Assembly: GCA_903865895.1 (NCBI GenBank)
Contig: CAIPLM010000307.1
Location: forward strand, 1 to 38,634
Direction: 5' to 3'
DNA from: an uncultured Rhodospirillales bacterium
GTDB lineage: Bacteria; Pseudomonadota; Alphaproteobacteria; Acetobacterales; Acetobacteraceae
DNA: 38,634 nt
Shown: positions 31,053 through 38,634 of the stretch, in pieces
Position numbering within the stretch: the first letter of the stretch is position 1
Layout: each line of letters begins with the position of its first letter
Made by a program: the position numbers and the translations under genes
Notes under the pieces: model-generated
What the model was told of the DNA's origin: nothing
Databases searched by the model: none
What the model saw: only the letters and a program-made list of their open reading frames with translations

Positions 31053-32279
31053 TCAGGTGCGCAACAGCCCAGACGTCGGGCGGGCGTCCGCGCTGTCGGG
31101 GAAGATGCCGGCGAGGCGGGCGCCATCGAAGCGGTAATGCGCGGCGAGGACGCCCTTGATGAAGCTGCGCAAATCGGCGGTCGGCATCAGGTCGCGGTTC
31201 TCGAACAGCTTGCCAGTGCCCAGCCCCGGCCAATCCGTGATCACCCGCCCGCCTGCCACCGCGCCGCCGGCGAGGAAGGCGACGGTGCCGGTGCCGTGGT
31301 CGGTGCCTTTGGTGCCGTTGATCGCCGCGGTGCGGCCGAATTCGGTCAGCACCAGCACGGCCGTGCGGGACCAGCTGGCGCCGGTGTTTTCGCGGAGCGC
31401 GGTTATCCCGCGGTCAAGCTGGGTAAGCACGCCCGGCAGGCGCGCGAGCTGGGCGTTATGGGTGTCCCAGCCGAACATCTCCATCGCCGCGATGCGCGGG
31501 CCGTCGGCGGAAGCGAGCAGCTTGCCAACCGCGGCGGCGAGGGAGGGGAAGCTGAAGCGGTCCTGCTGCGGCTCGCTGCCGTTGAGCACGCCGGCGGTGA
31601 AGCCGCGCTCCTTCAGCCCCTCGGACACGGCGATTCCAGTGACCGGATCGGTTGCGTGAAGCCGGGCGAGCGCCTGGTAGAGCCCCGCATCGGGCTTGCC
31701 GAAACTCTGCGGAAGCCAGGCGCCAACTGGGGCCGAGCCGCGCAGCATGAGGCCGACGGTGTTGCCGACGGCGAGCGCGGTCTCCACCCCCGGTGCTTTG
31801 CCCGGGCGTGCTGGCAGCAGCGCGGCGACGCGGTTCAGCCAGCCGCTCGACAGGCGATGGTCGGCACCCGATTCAAGGAAGTCCTGCGCGGCGAAATGGC
31901 TGCGGTCCCGGTAATGGCCAGCAATGGCGTGGGCGATCGCGAGGTCACCGGATTTGTAAAGGTTGGCCATGCCCGAGAGGGAAGGGTGCAGCCCGAAGAA
32001 GCCGCCGAGATCAAGCAGCCCGCCCTCCTTGCCGGGCTCAGGCATAGCGAGATCGCCGCGCAAGCCCGCCAGCGCCGGATCGCCGTAGGGCTGCACGGCG
32101 GAGAGCCCGTCGAGCGCGCCGCGCAGCAGCACGACGACCAGGCGCTGCTCGGTGGCGGGTGTGGCGAGCGCTACGCGGGAGCGTCCGAAGGTCATCGCGC
32201 CAGCGAGGCCGAGCAGTGCGGCGCGGCGGGTCATTGTGACGGCGCCGGAGGTGGCGCGCGGAAGGGTGAGAATGCTCAT
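31053..32279 (-). CDS. DUF1501 protein, Tat-exported
   Basis: 408 residues; the ATG at 32279 overlaps the DUF1800 stop (ATGA). A twin-arginine signal (MTRRAALLGLAGAMTFGRSR) lies some 15 residues in. The alkaline-phosphatase-like DUF1501 domain shows LVVVLLRGALDGLSAVQPYG, HPSLSGMANLYKSGDLAIAH, the FGWDTHNAQ motif, VLVLTEFGRTAAINGTKGTD and HGTGTVAFLAGG. DUF1501 proteins are secreted or periplasmic and almost always sit next to a DUF1800 gene; their biochemical role is unknown, although their fold suggests a metal-dependent phosphatase or sulfatase-like site. Confidence 0.92.
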   Translation of the reverse strand: MSILTLPRATSGAVTMTRRAALLGLAGAMTFGRSRVALATPATEQRLVVVLLRGALDGLSAVQPYGDPALAGLRGDLAMPEPGKEGGLLDLGGFFGLHPSLSGMANLYKSGDLAIAHAIAGHYRDRSHFAAQDFLESGADHRLSSGWLNRVAALLPARPGKAPGVETALAVGNTVGLMLRGSAPVGAWLPQSFGKPDAGLYQALARLHATDPVTGIAVSEGLKERGFTAGVLNGSEPQQDRFSFPSLAAAVGKLLASADGPRIAAMEMFGWDTHNAQLARLPGVLTQLDRGITALRENTGASWSRTAVLVLTEFGRTAAINGTKGTDHGTGTVAFLAGGAVAGGRVITDWPGLGTGKLFENRDLMPTADLRSFIKGVLAAHYRFDGARLAGIFPDSADARPTSGLLRT

Positions 32280-33580
32280 CGGCGCTGGAACTCCGGGGAG
32301 GCGAGCAGCAGGGTCATGGCCTCGCGCTGAGAGCCGGCACGGGCGATTTCGCTTCGTGTCGCGGCGGGCAGCAGCGGGCCGAGGCTGGTGTCGGCGACCG
32401 ACAGTGGGCTTTGGCCGGGCACGCGACCGGAGACGGCATAGGACCAATCGAGCCGGCGCATCATGGCCTCGGGGCCGGCCCAGTCGGCCGCGGTGTCTGG
32501 CCAGCCATTGGGGCCGGGGCAGTTGTGGATGGGTTGGCCGAGTGCGGCCATGATGCCCGGTATATCGGGCCGGTTGGTCGGCGGAAGGTCGAGCGCGCGG
32601 ACGACTGCTACGGTGTAGTCAAACGGAGAGCGCAGCTTGGTCAGCGGCTGCCAGGCTTTCGGATCATCAAGGATCGCCAGCGCCGCCGCCTTGAGATCAC
32701 CTTTGGAGCTGATTAGGGCCGACTCGATGCGTGCCACGGCATCGGGCGGCGGGATATCGGCGATGAAGTGGCGGGCGAGCTTGAAGGCGAGATGGCGTGT
32801 GGTGGCGGGATGGGCTGCAAGGAATTCCAGCGCGTCGAGCCCTCCCTGTTCGCCGGCCGGGAAGCTGCGGCCCATCACCGTCTTGCTGCCCGGCTGGTGT
32901 GCGTTGGCGCGGAACATGAAGCCCGGGGCGGGTGCGTCCGCGTTGGTCGACCAGCCCGTGATCACCCGCGCGAAGGCCGTGACGTCGGTCTGGGTATAGC
33001 CGCTCGCCGGGGTGACAGTGTGCAGTTCGAGGCACTCGCGGGCGAGGTTCTCGTTCAGGCCGCGCTTTGTGCGCATCCCGGCGGGGCTGTCGGGGCCGAA
33101 GGAGCCATCATTGTCGAGATAGTTCAGCATCGCCGGATGGCGCATCACCGCGCGCAGCATGTCGGCGAACCGGCGGGTGACGTGTGGGCGGATGGCCTCA
33201 CGGATCTGCGCGTTGACCAGGCCCATACAGGTGCGCTTGCGCACGCTCACAGTGAAATGGTTGGCCCAGAACCACACCAGCCTCTCACGGAACGGGGTTT
33301 CGGTGGAGATGAGGTGCTCGATATTGGCGGCTGTATCAGCCTGGAAAATTTCGCGCATGGGCCTGCGACGGTCCCGTACCTTAACGTCTTGGCCGGCCTG
33401 GGCACGTTCCTCGCGGATGGCGATCAGCCCGTCGACGCCGCCGTGACCCGCCAGGGCGAGCGCGGGGTCTGGCCCGTCGAGCTGGCCGGCGAGCCAGGCG
33501 CGTGGGTCGGCGGGGCGGGGGTCTGCCGGCCTCGGGCCAAGGCCGAAACGGATCAGGGCGTGTGCCGTGCGTGCTTCCAT
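32276..33580 (-). CDS. DUF1800 protein
   Basis: 434 residues. Recognised by the opening ARTAHALIRFGLGPRPAD, the central VWFWANHFTVSVRKRT, NYLDNDGSFG, GLNENLARECLELHTV and YTQTDVTAFARVITGWS. DUF1800 proteins pair with DUF1501 partners and the two are thought to act together outside the cytoplasm, but no activity is established. No typical signal peptide is visible here, unlike the DUF1501 partner. There is no good ribosome site before the ATG at 33580; it may start weakly or at an internal codon. It appears to be the first gene of the minus-strand run that ends at 26292. Confidence 0.92.
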   Translation of the reverse strand: MEARTAHALIRFGLGPRPADPRPADPRAWLAGQLDGPDPALALAGHGGVDGLIAIREERAQAGQDVKVRDRRRPMREIFQADTAANIEHLISTETPFRERLVWFWANHFTVSVRKRTCMGLVNAQIREAIRPHVTRRFADMLRAVMRHPAMLNYLDNDGSFGPDSPAGMRTKRGLNENLARECLELHTVTPASGYTQTDVTAFARVITGWSTNADAPAPGFMFRANAHQPGSKTVMGRSFPAGEQGGLDALEFLAAHPATTRHLAFKLARHFIADIPPPDAVARIESALISSKGDLKAAALAILDDPKAWQPLTKLRSPFDYTVAVVRALDLPPTNRPDIPGIMAALGQPIHNCPGPNGWPDTAADWAGPEAMMRRLDWSYAVSGRVPGQSPLSVADTSLGPLLPAATRSEIARAGSQREAMTLLLASPEFQRR

Positions 33581-33867
33581 GGAGGAATATTAGCGCGGAA
33601 TTTCTTGCTGGGCTTGTGAAAGATGCGTCATCCACCGCCACAGGGCGCGGGGTGGCAGGCTGCCATGCGTGCCATGTGGAGGTGGCCGCGAGTTCGCGCT
33701 TGCAAAAACAGCGTCCAAACGGCATTTCACGGACCGAATCAGCCGGTCGATCGCGCTGGCTTCAGGTGGGTGCGCGAGGCGGGGGCCTTGCCGCACCCGC
33801 TGCGCTTTGAACCTGGGTTTTTGTGACCCTTTGATGAAACGCCCACCGGCATATGCCAAGGGGGCAG
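33581..33867. other. Intergenic region and fusA leader with stem-loops
   Basis: This 287-base gap separates DUF1800 (minus) from fusA (plus). Two dyads precede fusA: GACCG-N7-CGGTC at 33732-33748, and a larger hairpin at 33768-33798 (GGGTGCG/CGCACCC with an inner AGGC-GGGG-GCCT). A small GGGT/ACCC dyad with a T-run follows near 33815-33830. They could shape the fusA 5' leader. I could not place a convincing promoter in either direction and see no coding potential. Confidence 0.4.
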
Positions 33868-35967
33868 ATGGAGGCCTCGGTGGCTGTGAACGCGCTCGAA
33901 AAGCTCCGCAATATCGGCATCACCGCGCATATCGACGCGGGAAAGACGACGACGACGGAGCGTATCCTTTATTACACCGGCGTGTCGCACAAGATCGGCG
34001 AGGTGCACGACGGCAACACCACGACCGACTACATGGCGCAGGAGCGTGAGCGTGGCATCACGATCACCTCGGCGGCGGTGACCTGCGAGTGGAAAGACCA
34101 CCGCATCAACATCATCGACACCCCCGGCCACATCGATTTCAACATCGAGGTGAACCGCTCGCTGCGCGTGCTCGACGGCGCGGTGTTCATCATCGAGGGC
34201 GTCGCCGGCGTGCAGCCGCAGTCCGAGACCAACTGGCGTCTCGCTGACCGCTACAACGTGCCGCGCATCATCTTCATCAACAAGCTGGACCGGACGGGCG
34301 CCGATTTCTATCGCGCCTTCGCCACGCTGAAGGAGAAGCTCGACATCGTGGCGCTGCCGCTGCAGCTGCCGATCGGCATCGAGGACAAGTTCCTCGGCGT
34401 GGTCGATCTGGTCGAGATGAAGGCGATCATCTGGGAAGGCGGCGAGCTCGGCGCGAAGTTCCATGACGAGCCGATCCCCGAGGACCTCGCGGTCGAAGCC
34501 GCGGAATACCGCCAGCTCCTGCTCGATACCGCCCTCTCGGTCGATGACGCGGGCATGGAAGAGTATTTCGACAAGGGCGACGTTTCGGTCGAGACGCTGA
34601 AGCGCGCCATCAAGACCGGCACGATATCGGGCGCCTTCCGCCCCGTGCTGTGCGGCACCGCCTTCAAGAACAAGGGCGTGCAGCCTTTGCTCGACGCGGT
34701 GCTTGACTACCTGCCGAGCCCGCTCGACGTGCCCGGCATCTCGATCGCCGCCGGCGAGGGCGAGGAGGACGGTGAGCATTCCGACCGCCGCCGCATCAAG
34801 GCCGACCCGAACGCTCCGTTCGCTGGCCTGGCCTTCAAGATCATCAACGACAAGTACGGCGCCCTGACCTTCGTGCGCGTCTATTCCGGCACGCTGCGCA
34901 GCGGCGACACCGTGATGAACACCACCAAGGACGAGCGCGAGCGGGTCGGCCGCATGTTCCAGATGCATGCCGACAAGCGCGCCGAGATCAAGGAAGTCTC
35001 GGCTGGCGACATCGCGGCCTTCGTGGGCCTGAAGGACACCGTGACCGGTGACACGCTGGCCTCCGCCGAGGATCCGGTGGTGCTCGAGCGCATGGCCTTC
35101 CCGGTGCCGGTGATCGACATCTCGGTTGAGCCGAAGACCAAGGACGGCGTCGAGAAGATGACGCTCGGCCTGCAGAAGCTCGCCTCCGAGGATCCCTCCC
35201 TGCGTCTCAAGACCGACCAGGAGACCGGCCAGACCATCCTCTCCGGCATGGGCGAGCTGCATCTCGAGATCATCATCGACCGTCTGCGCCGTGAATACGG
35301 CGTGGACGCGAACATTGGCGCGCCGCAGGTGGCCTATCGCGAGACCATCAGCAAGGCGCACACCGAGACCTACACCCACAAGAAGCAGTCGGGTGGTTCG
35401 GGCCAGTTCGCCGAGGTGAAGATCGTGTTCGAGCCGCAGGAGCGCAATGCCGGCGTGCAGTTCGAGAACAAGGTGGTCGGCGGCACGGTGCCGAAGGAGT
35501 TCATCCCGGCGGTCGAAAAGGGCATCCGGGTGCAGGCCGATACCGGCGTGCTGGCAGGATTCCAGACCGTGGACTTCAAGTACACGCTGATCGACGGCAA
35601 GTACCATGACGTCGACTCGAGCGCCCTGGCGTTCGAAATCGCCGCCAAGGCCTGCTTCCGCGAAGGCATGAAGAAGGCCGGCCCGATCATTCTCGAGCCG
35701 ATCATGGACGTCGAGGTGACCACCCCGAACGACCACGTCGGCGACTGCGTGGGCGACTTGAACCGCCGCCGCGGCATGATCCAGAGCCAGGAAAGCGCTG
35801 GCTCCACCGTCATGGTGCGTGCTCACGTGCCGCTGAAGGAAATGTTCGGCTACATCTCCGACCTGCGATCCATGACGAAGGGCCGCGCGTCCTTCACCAT
35901 GCAGTTCAACCACTACGAGCCGGTGCCGCGGAACATCGCCGACGAGATCGTGGCGAAGTCCGCCTGA
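33868..35967 (+). CDS. fusA: Elongation factor G
   Basis: 699 residues from the ATG at 33868, which has AAGGGGG 5 bases upstream; a GTG at 33880 behind GGAGG is an alternative. It is a full-length translational GTPase that drives ribosomal translocation: G1 [16 protein letters not shown]2 [10 protein letters not shown]3 DTPGHIDF with the catalytic His, G4 NKLDR, and the later CGTAFKNKG. Domain II-V landmarks include [31 protein letters not shown] and [11 protein letters not shown]. It is not beside rpsL, rpsG or tuf, as the str-operon copy usually is, and G4 has Leu where NKMD is more usual, so it may be a second copy. Codon use looks strongly optimised. A strong terminator follows. Confidence 0.95.
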   Translation: MEASVAVNALEKLRNIGITAHIDAGKTTTTERILYYTGVSHKIGEVHDGNTTTDYMAQERERGITITSAAVTCEWKDHRINIIDTPGHIDFNIEVNRSLRVLDGAVFIIEGVAGVQPQSETNWRLADRYNVPRIIFINKLDRTGADFYRAFATLKEKLDIVALPLQLPIGIEDKFLGVVDLVEMKAIIWEGGELGAKFHDEPIPEDLAVEAAEYRQLLLDTALSVDDAGMEEYFDKGDVSVETLKRAIKTGTISGAFRPVLCGTAFKNKGVQPLLDAVLDYLPSPLDVPGISIAAGEGEEDGEHSDRRRIKADPNAPFAGLAFKIINDKYGALTFVRVYSGTLRSGDTVMNTTKDERERVGRMFQMHADKRAEIKEVSAGDIAAFVGLKDTVTGDTLASAEDPVVLERMAFPVPVIDISVEPKTKDGVEKMTLGLQKLASEDPSLRLKTDQETGQTILSGMGELHLEIIIDRLRREYGVDANIGAPQVAYRETISKAHTETYTHKKQSGGSGQFAEVKIVFEPQERNAGVQFENKVVGGTVPKEFIPAVEKGIRVQADTGVLAGFQTVDFKYTLIDGKYHDVDSSALAFEIAAKACFREGMKKAGPIILEPIMDVEVTTPNDHVGDCVGDLNRRRGMIQSQESAGSTVMVRAHVPLKEMFGYISDLRSMTKGRASFTMQFNHYEPVPRNIADEIVAKSA

Positions 35968-35993
35968 TCCGACGCGAACGACTGGCCTGAAGA

Positions 35994-36030
35994 GGGGCGT
36001 GGGGGGAAACCTCCGCGCCCCGTTTCGTTT
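35994..36030 (+). terminator. Rho-independent terminator of fusA
   Basis: A 12-bp stem (35994-36005 with 36010-36021, two G-U wobbles) closed by a GAAA tetraloop is followed by GTTTCGTTT. It lies 27 bases after the fusA stop and only 9 bases from the convergent DUF4153 stop, so it may serve both genes. Confidence 0.85.
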
Positions 36031-37787
36031 CAGCTCTTGGGGCAGTCCCCGCCGCGGGGTGGGGTGATGCTGTAGCGGGTGGCGCCGACGACAATATCCG
36101 GTTGGCCGTGCGGCGCGGTCGTGAGGTCGCCAGTGGCCAGGGCCTTCGCGAGGTCCAGGCAATGCAGCTTTCCGGCGAGTTCGCCACGCACACGCCATTT
36201 GCCGTTCGCATCGGGCGCCAGCAGGAACGCCTGGGGTGCTGTGATCAGCAGGATCATCTCCTCCTGCTCGGGGCTGAGCCGGACGAAGCGGGCCTGACAG
36301 TGGTTCGGGTTATTGGGCGTCAGGCAGGAATAATAGGGTAGGGCGGTCAACCAGGGGGCGCCGTCGGCCAGCATTTGCGGGGGCAGGGTGCGGTCGGGCG
36401 GAAAGACGTCGATATGCGCGGCGCGGCCGTCCGGCGTCTGCTGCTGGCCGCCATTGCGGGCGCGCAGGGCGATGGCCGCCTGGGCGCGGCTGGCGGTTTC
36501 GGGCGCGGCGGCGAGGTCAGCGAGTGCCGCCTGTCCCCATTTGGCGCCATCGAAGCGCAGGGCGCGGTAGTCTAAGTGCTCGGGCGTCACGTCACCGCGG
36601 CTGAGGCGGGCAAGCTGGTCGGCCACCATCAGGCGGCCGGGGTCGGCGAGCGGCGAGAACAGCGCCAGCGCCACCGCGACGGCGAGCCAGGCGGTGGCCT
36701 CGTTAGTGCGTTCGAGCCGCTGCATCCATGGCCGCCCGAACACCGCGGCGGTGTAGCCGAGGGCGTGCACCGCCGCGACGAGAATGGCGGCCGCCGCGAG
36801 CACGCGATCGGTGGTCCAGCCGTACTGGCCAACCCGCAACCCGAGCGCCCAGGCGGCGAGGCCGACGAGGGGGAGGAGTTCGAGCGCGCCAAGCCGTGCC
36901 GCCCATTGCTGGACGGCTGGCCGTTCGGTGCTGCCATCCTGATAGGCGGCGTTGATCAACGCCACCATCAGGGCCGCCGCGGCAAGCAGCAGGCCGGCGG
37001 CGAAATGGGTGCCCCAGAGTGGCGCCAGCGACAGGATGGGCAGGCAGGCGAGGAAGCCGAGCAGGATCAGCGCCAGCAGCGGCAGCAGCCAGGCGAACAG
37101 CGTGACGACCATGGTGCGGGTGCCGCGGATCAGCGCCGGCTGCACGTCGGTGGCGTGGATGGCGGCGGCCAGGGCCAGGGTGGTGGCGGGAATGGCGAAC
37201 CAGCGTTTCTGCAGCAGTTCCACGAACAGCGTGACGTTCAGCAGCTTGAACAGCCCGGCACCGAGCGTCAGCATACCCCAGAACACGGCGAGGAAGGCGC
37301 CGGCCAGCAGGCCCTGCAGGCCGATTTTCCAGGCAGTGTCGAAATGACGCCGGTAGGGCGGCATCAGGCGATGCTCCATCAGCGCGTCGGTGACCAGCAC
37401 GTGGCTCACGAACAGCAGCGGCGGCGTGACCAGGAGGAGGCGCCAGGATGGCCAGAACATCTCCTGCGCGGGGGAGTTCGGCGCGGCGCCGCGTGTCGCG
37501 TCATGCCAGCCGAGACCGGCGAGGATCAGTGCCGCCGCCGCCGCCCAGCCGGCCAGCGCCCGGCCGGTGAGTTGGCCGGTGCCGCAGAGGATGATGAGGG
37601 GGACGCAGCCGGAAATCAGCAGGAGCGGCTTGAAGAGTTCGGGGTGGGATGCCGGCCAGGTCGGCCGGTCGATCGAGGCCTCGAGCAGCAGATAGAGGGC
37701 GATCGCCTGTATGGCGGCAGTGGCCAGCCGGGTCAGCAGGATGGTCCGCTGGTTGGTGCCGGCGATTGCGTCGGATGTGCCTGCCAT
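36030..37787 (-). CDS. DUF4153 multi-spanning membrane protein
   Basis: 585 residues from the ATG at 37787 (GGGAGA site upstream). About 11 hydrophobic segments occupy residues 20-400, including LLLISGCVPLIILCGTGQLTG-type helices, LLVTPPLLFVSHVLVTDALM and the conserved RWFAIPATTLALAAAIHATD segment at 195-214. A soluble C-terminal region of about 190 residues follows, with FVRLSPEQEEMILLITAPQA. DUF4153 is an uncharacterised inner-membrane family. The neighbouring gene at 37913-38554 carries a related segment. Convergent to fusA. Confidence 0.85.
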   Translation of the reverse strand: MAGTSDAIAGTNQRTILLTRLATAAIQAIALYLLLEASIDRPTWPASHPELFKPLLLISGCVPLIILCGTGQLTGRALAGWAAAAALILAGLGWHDATRGAAPNSPAQEMFWPSWRLLLVTPPLLFVSHVLVTDALMEHRLMPPYRRHFDTAWKIGLQGLLAGAFLAVFWGMLTLGAGLFKLLNVTLFVELLQKRWFAIPATTLALAAAIHATDVQPALIRGTRTMVVTLFAWLLPLLALILLGFLACLPILSLAPLWGTHFAAGLLLAAAALMVALINAAYQDGSTERPAVQQWAARLGALELLPLVGLAAWALGLRVGQYGWTTDRVLAAAAILVAAVHALGYTAAVFGRPWMQRLERTNEATAWLAVAVALALFSPLADPGRLMVADQLARLSRGDVTPEHLDYRALRFDGAKWGQAALADLAAAPETASRAQAAIALRARNGGQQQTPDGRAAHIDVFPPDRTLPPQMLADGAPWLTALPYYSCLTPNNPNHCQARFVRLSPEQEEMILLITAPQAFLLAPDANGKWRVRGELAGKLHCLDLAKALATGDLTTAPHGQPDIVVGATRYSITPPRGGDCPKS

Positions 37788-37846
37788 CTTGCGTCTCCCG
37801 TGCGGACTGCGGGCGGATTGTTCGGCTTCATTTCGTGCGGCGGCAA

Positions 37847-37900
37847 GGGCGGGAGGCAGCTGGGGCGGGAGGCAGCGGGGGCGGGAGGCGGCGGGGGCGG
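37847..37900. repeat. Short 16-bp G-rich tandem repeat
   Basis: Three full copies and part of a fourth of a 16-base unit (GGGCGGGAGGCAGCGG with minor changes) start at 37847, 37863, 37879 and 37895. They lie between the DUF4153 start and the stop of the upstream gene. On the + strand they form runs of G triplets that could fold as a G-quadruplex. Confidence 0.7.
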
Positions 37901-37912
37901 CTGGAGAGGCCG

Positions 37913-38554
37913 CTAGTTGCTGGGCACGTCCTTGTAGCCGTGATAGCGCGGGCTCGGCGTGCGTTCCAGGAAACCATAGGCGGCGACGAAGTTGGCATAG
38001 GCGTAGGAATAGGTGTCTGCGTGGTACATCACCGAGTTCGTGTAGCCGCCAGCCATGTCGATGCCCAAGTTGAAGGACGCGCCGCCGTTTGGTCCGCGCG
38101 TCGTTCGGCGGATGTAGGTTCTCGATTGTAGCGTATTGGCGAGATCCAGTTTGATATCGAGATCGAGCCCCCAGGCGTGCTCCAGGATTTTGATGGCCTC
38201 GTATAGTCGGATGATGTGCGGTTCCTCCGGGGCCATGGCGGCGATCCGGCGTTCGAGGTCCTGCGCCGCATGTTCGGCGCTGCTTGTGGCCATCCAGCCG
38301 GGGATTTCGACTGGGTCCAGGTAGGGGCTGTGCGGCGACCCTGGTCGCTTGGCCTGGCTGCGGATCGCCGTCAGGTAGACGTCGGTGGCATGGATCGCGG
38401 TCGCGATTGCCAGGGTGAGCATCGGGAGGTGGAACCAGGGCTGGCGGATCAGCCATGGCAGGAAGCCGCCGGTATAGGGCAGTTTCAGCAGATTGAGGTC
38501 ACGTCCGTCAAGATGGTGGGAATTCGGGTGTCGTTTGCGGTAGCCATGAATCAC
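37913..38554 (-). CDS. Hypothetical protein with a DUF4153-like membrane segment
   Basis: 213 residues from a GTG at 38554 that overlaps the stop of the upstream frame (GTGA). Residues 34-66 (LPWLIRQPWFHLPMLTLAIA then TAIHATDV) match about half the positions of residues 190-222 in the neighbouring DUF4153 protein, including the shared AIHATDV. The remaining 150 residues are soluble, with a helix QDLERRIAAMAPEEPHIIRL and a Tyr/Gly-rich end (GIDMAGGYTNSVMYHADTY). It has only one clear membrane helix. It could be a trimmed DUF4153 paralogue fused to another domain, or a partner protein. No other family is recognised. Confidence 0.65.
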   Translation of the reverse strand: MIHGYRKRHPNSHHLDGRDLNLLKLPYTGGFLPWLIRQPWFHLPMLTLAIATAIHATDVYLTAIRSQAKRPGSPHSPYLDPVEIPGWMATSSAEHAAQDLERRIAAMAPEEPHIIRLYEAIKILEHAWGLDLDIKLDLANTLQSRTYIRRTTRGPNGGASFNLGIDMAGGYTNSVMYHADTYSYAYANFVAAYGFLERTPSPRYHGYKDVPSN

Positions 38555-38634
38555 GCGGCGATGGTGGCAATCTGGGTTGGCGCGGCGTCGATGGTCGGCG
38601 CCATGAGTTCAGCCATCGGCTCGGTCTGCATGTA
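38551..38634 (-). CDS. C-terminal end of an upstream gene (partial)
   Basis: A minus-strand frame enters from the right edge and ends at TGA 38553-38551 after about 27 residues (ending ELMAPTIDAAPTQIATIAA). Its stop overlaps the GTG of the next gene, which supports a real, coupled gene. Too little is visible to assign a family; an ATG at 38631 means it could also be a very short gene. Confidence 0.4.
   Translation of the reverse strand, partial: YMQTEPMAELMAPTIDAAPTQIATIAA

Noticed and set aside
33739-36198. 819-codon open frame on the minus strand opposite fusA
   Set aside because: It is the antisense shadow of a highly conserved, codon-optimised EF-G gene and is rich in His/Asp/Val from complementary codons; no domain is recognised.
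36030-38456. 808-codon version of the DUF4153 gene
   Set aside because: The extra 223 N-terminal codons overlap the gene at 37913-38554 out of frame and are low-complexity; the ATG at 37787 has a ribosome site and a sensible N-terminus.

Overview
The window is GC-rich DNA, densely packed with genes, from a free-living Gram-negative bacterium, most likely an alphaproteobacterium. The gene set (orphan Rieske oxygenase, M81/MlrC protein, DUF1800/DUF1501 pair, many Tat-type signal peptides) would fit the Acetobacteraceae. That placement is inference from gene content and style; no rRNA or tRNA gene is present to anchor it. I see no prophage, insertion sequence, CRISPR array or replication origin.

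Layout, left to right. (a) 1-2727, minus strand: patatin-like lipase, DUF445 and DUF1003 membrane proteins. (b) 2780-3808: zinc alcohol/polyol dehydrogenase of L-idonate 5-dehydrogenase type, followed by a structured palindromic element and a poorly resolved region carrying a clear promoter-operator. (c) 4450-7778, minus strand: Rieske oxygenase, exported SnoaL/NTF2-like protein, Tat-exported amidohydrolase coupled to a DUF4160/DUF2442 pair. (d) 7839-17270: a locus for peptide or amino-acid-derivative use: M81 (MlrC) protein, two paralogous family-5 solute-binding proteins, a permease/family-3 binding protein/permease set without an ATPase, a C45 autoproteolytic acyltransferase/hydrolase and an SDR. 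The two arms converge on a large composite palindrome at 13541-13760.

(e) 17351-19072: a zinc-uptake ABC operon (ATPase and permease) behind a convincing Zur box that overlaps the promoter; the first gene appears to be a 34-residue membrane microprotein read from a leaderless mRNA and overlapping the ATPase start. RidA, an MDR reductase and a 2-hydroxychromene-2-carboxylate isomerase-like protein follow on the same strand, ending in six 26-bp tandem copies of the last gene's own 3' end. (f) 21285-23104: pentapeptide-repeat protein and a single-domain response regulator. (g) 23129-26230: an overlapping three-gene catabolic operon (LLM flavin monooxygenase, alpha/beta hydrolase with a Cys nucleophile, muconate-cycloisomerase-like enzyme).

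(h) 26292-33580, minus strand: DUF1800 and DUF1501 (a secreted pair), M20 amidohydrolase, exported metallo-beta-lactamase-fold protein, DMT exporter and a TPR/glycosyltransferase-like protein. (i) 33868-35967: a stand-alone elongation factor G with a structured leader and a strong terminator. (j) 36030-38634, minus strand: DUF4153 membrane protein, a smaller protein carrying a DUF4153-like segment, and the end of one more gene.

The best candidates for something undescribed are the Zur-controlled microprotein, the ATPase-less peptide/amino-acid transport and hydrolysis locus, and the LLM / Cys-hydrolase / cycloisomerase operon.
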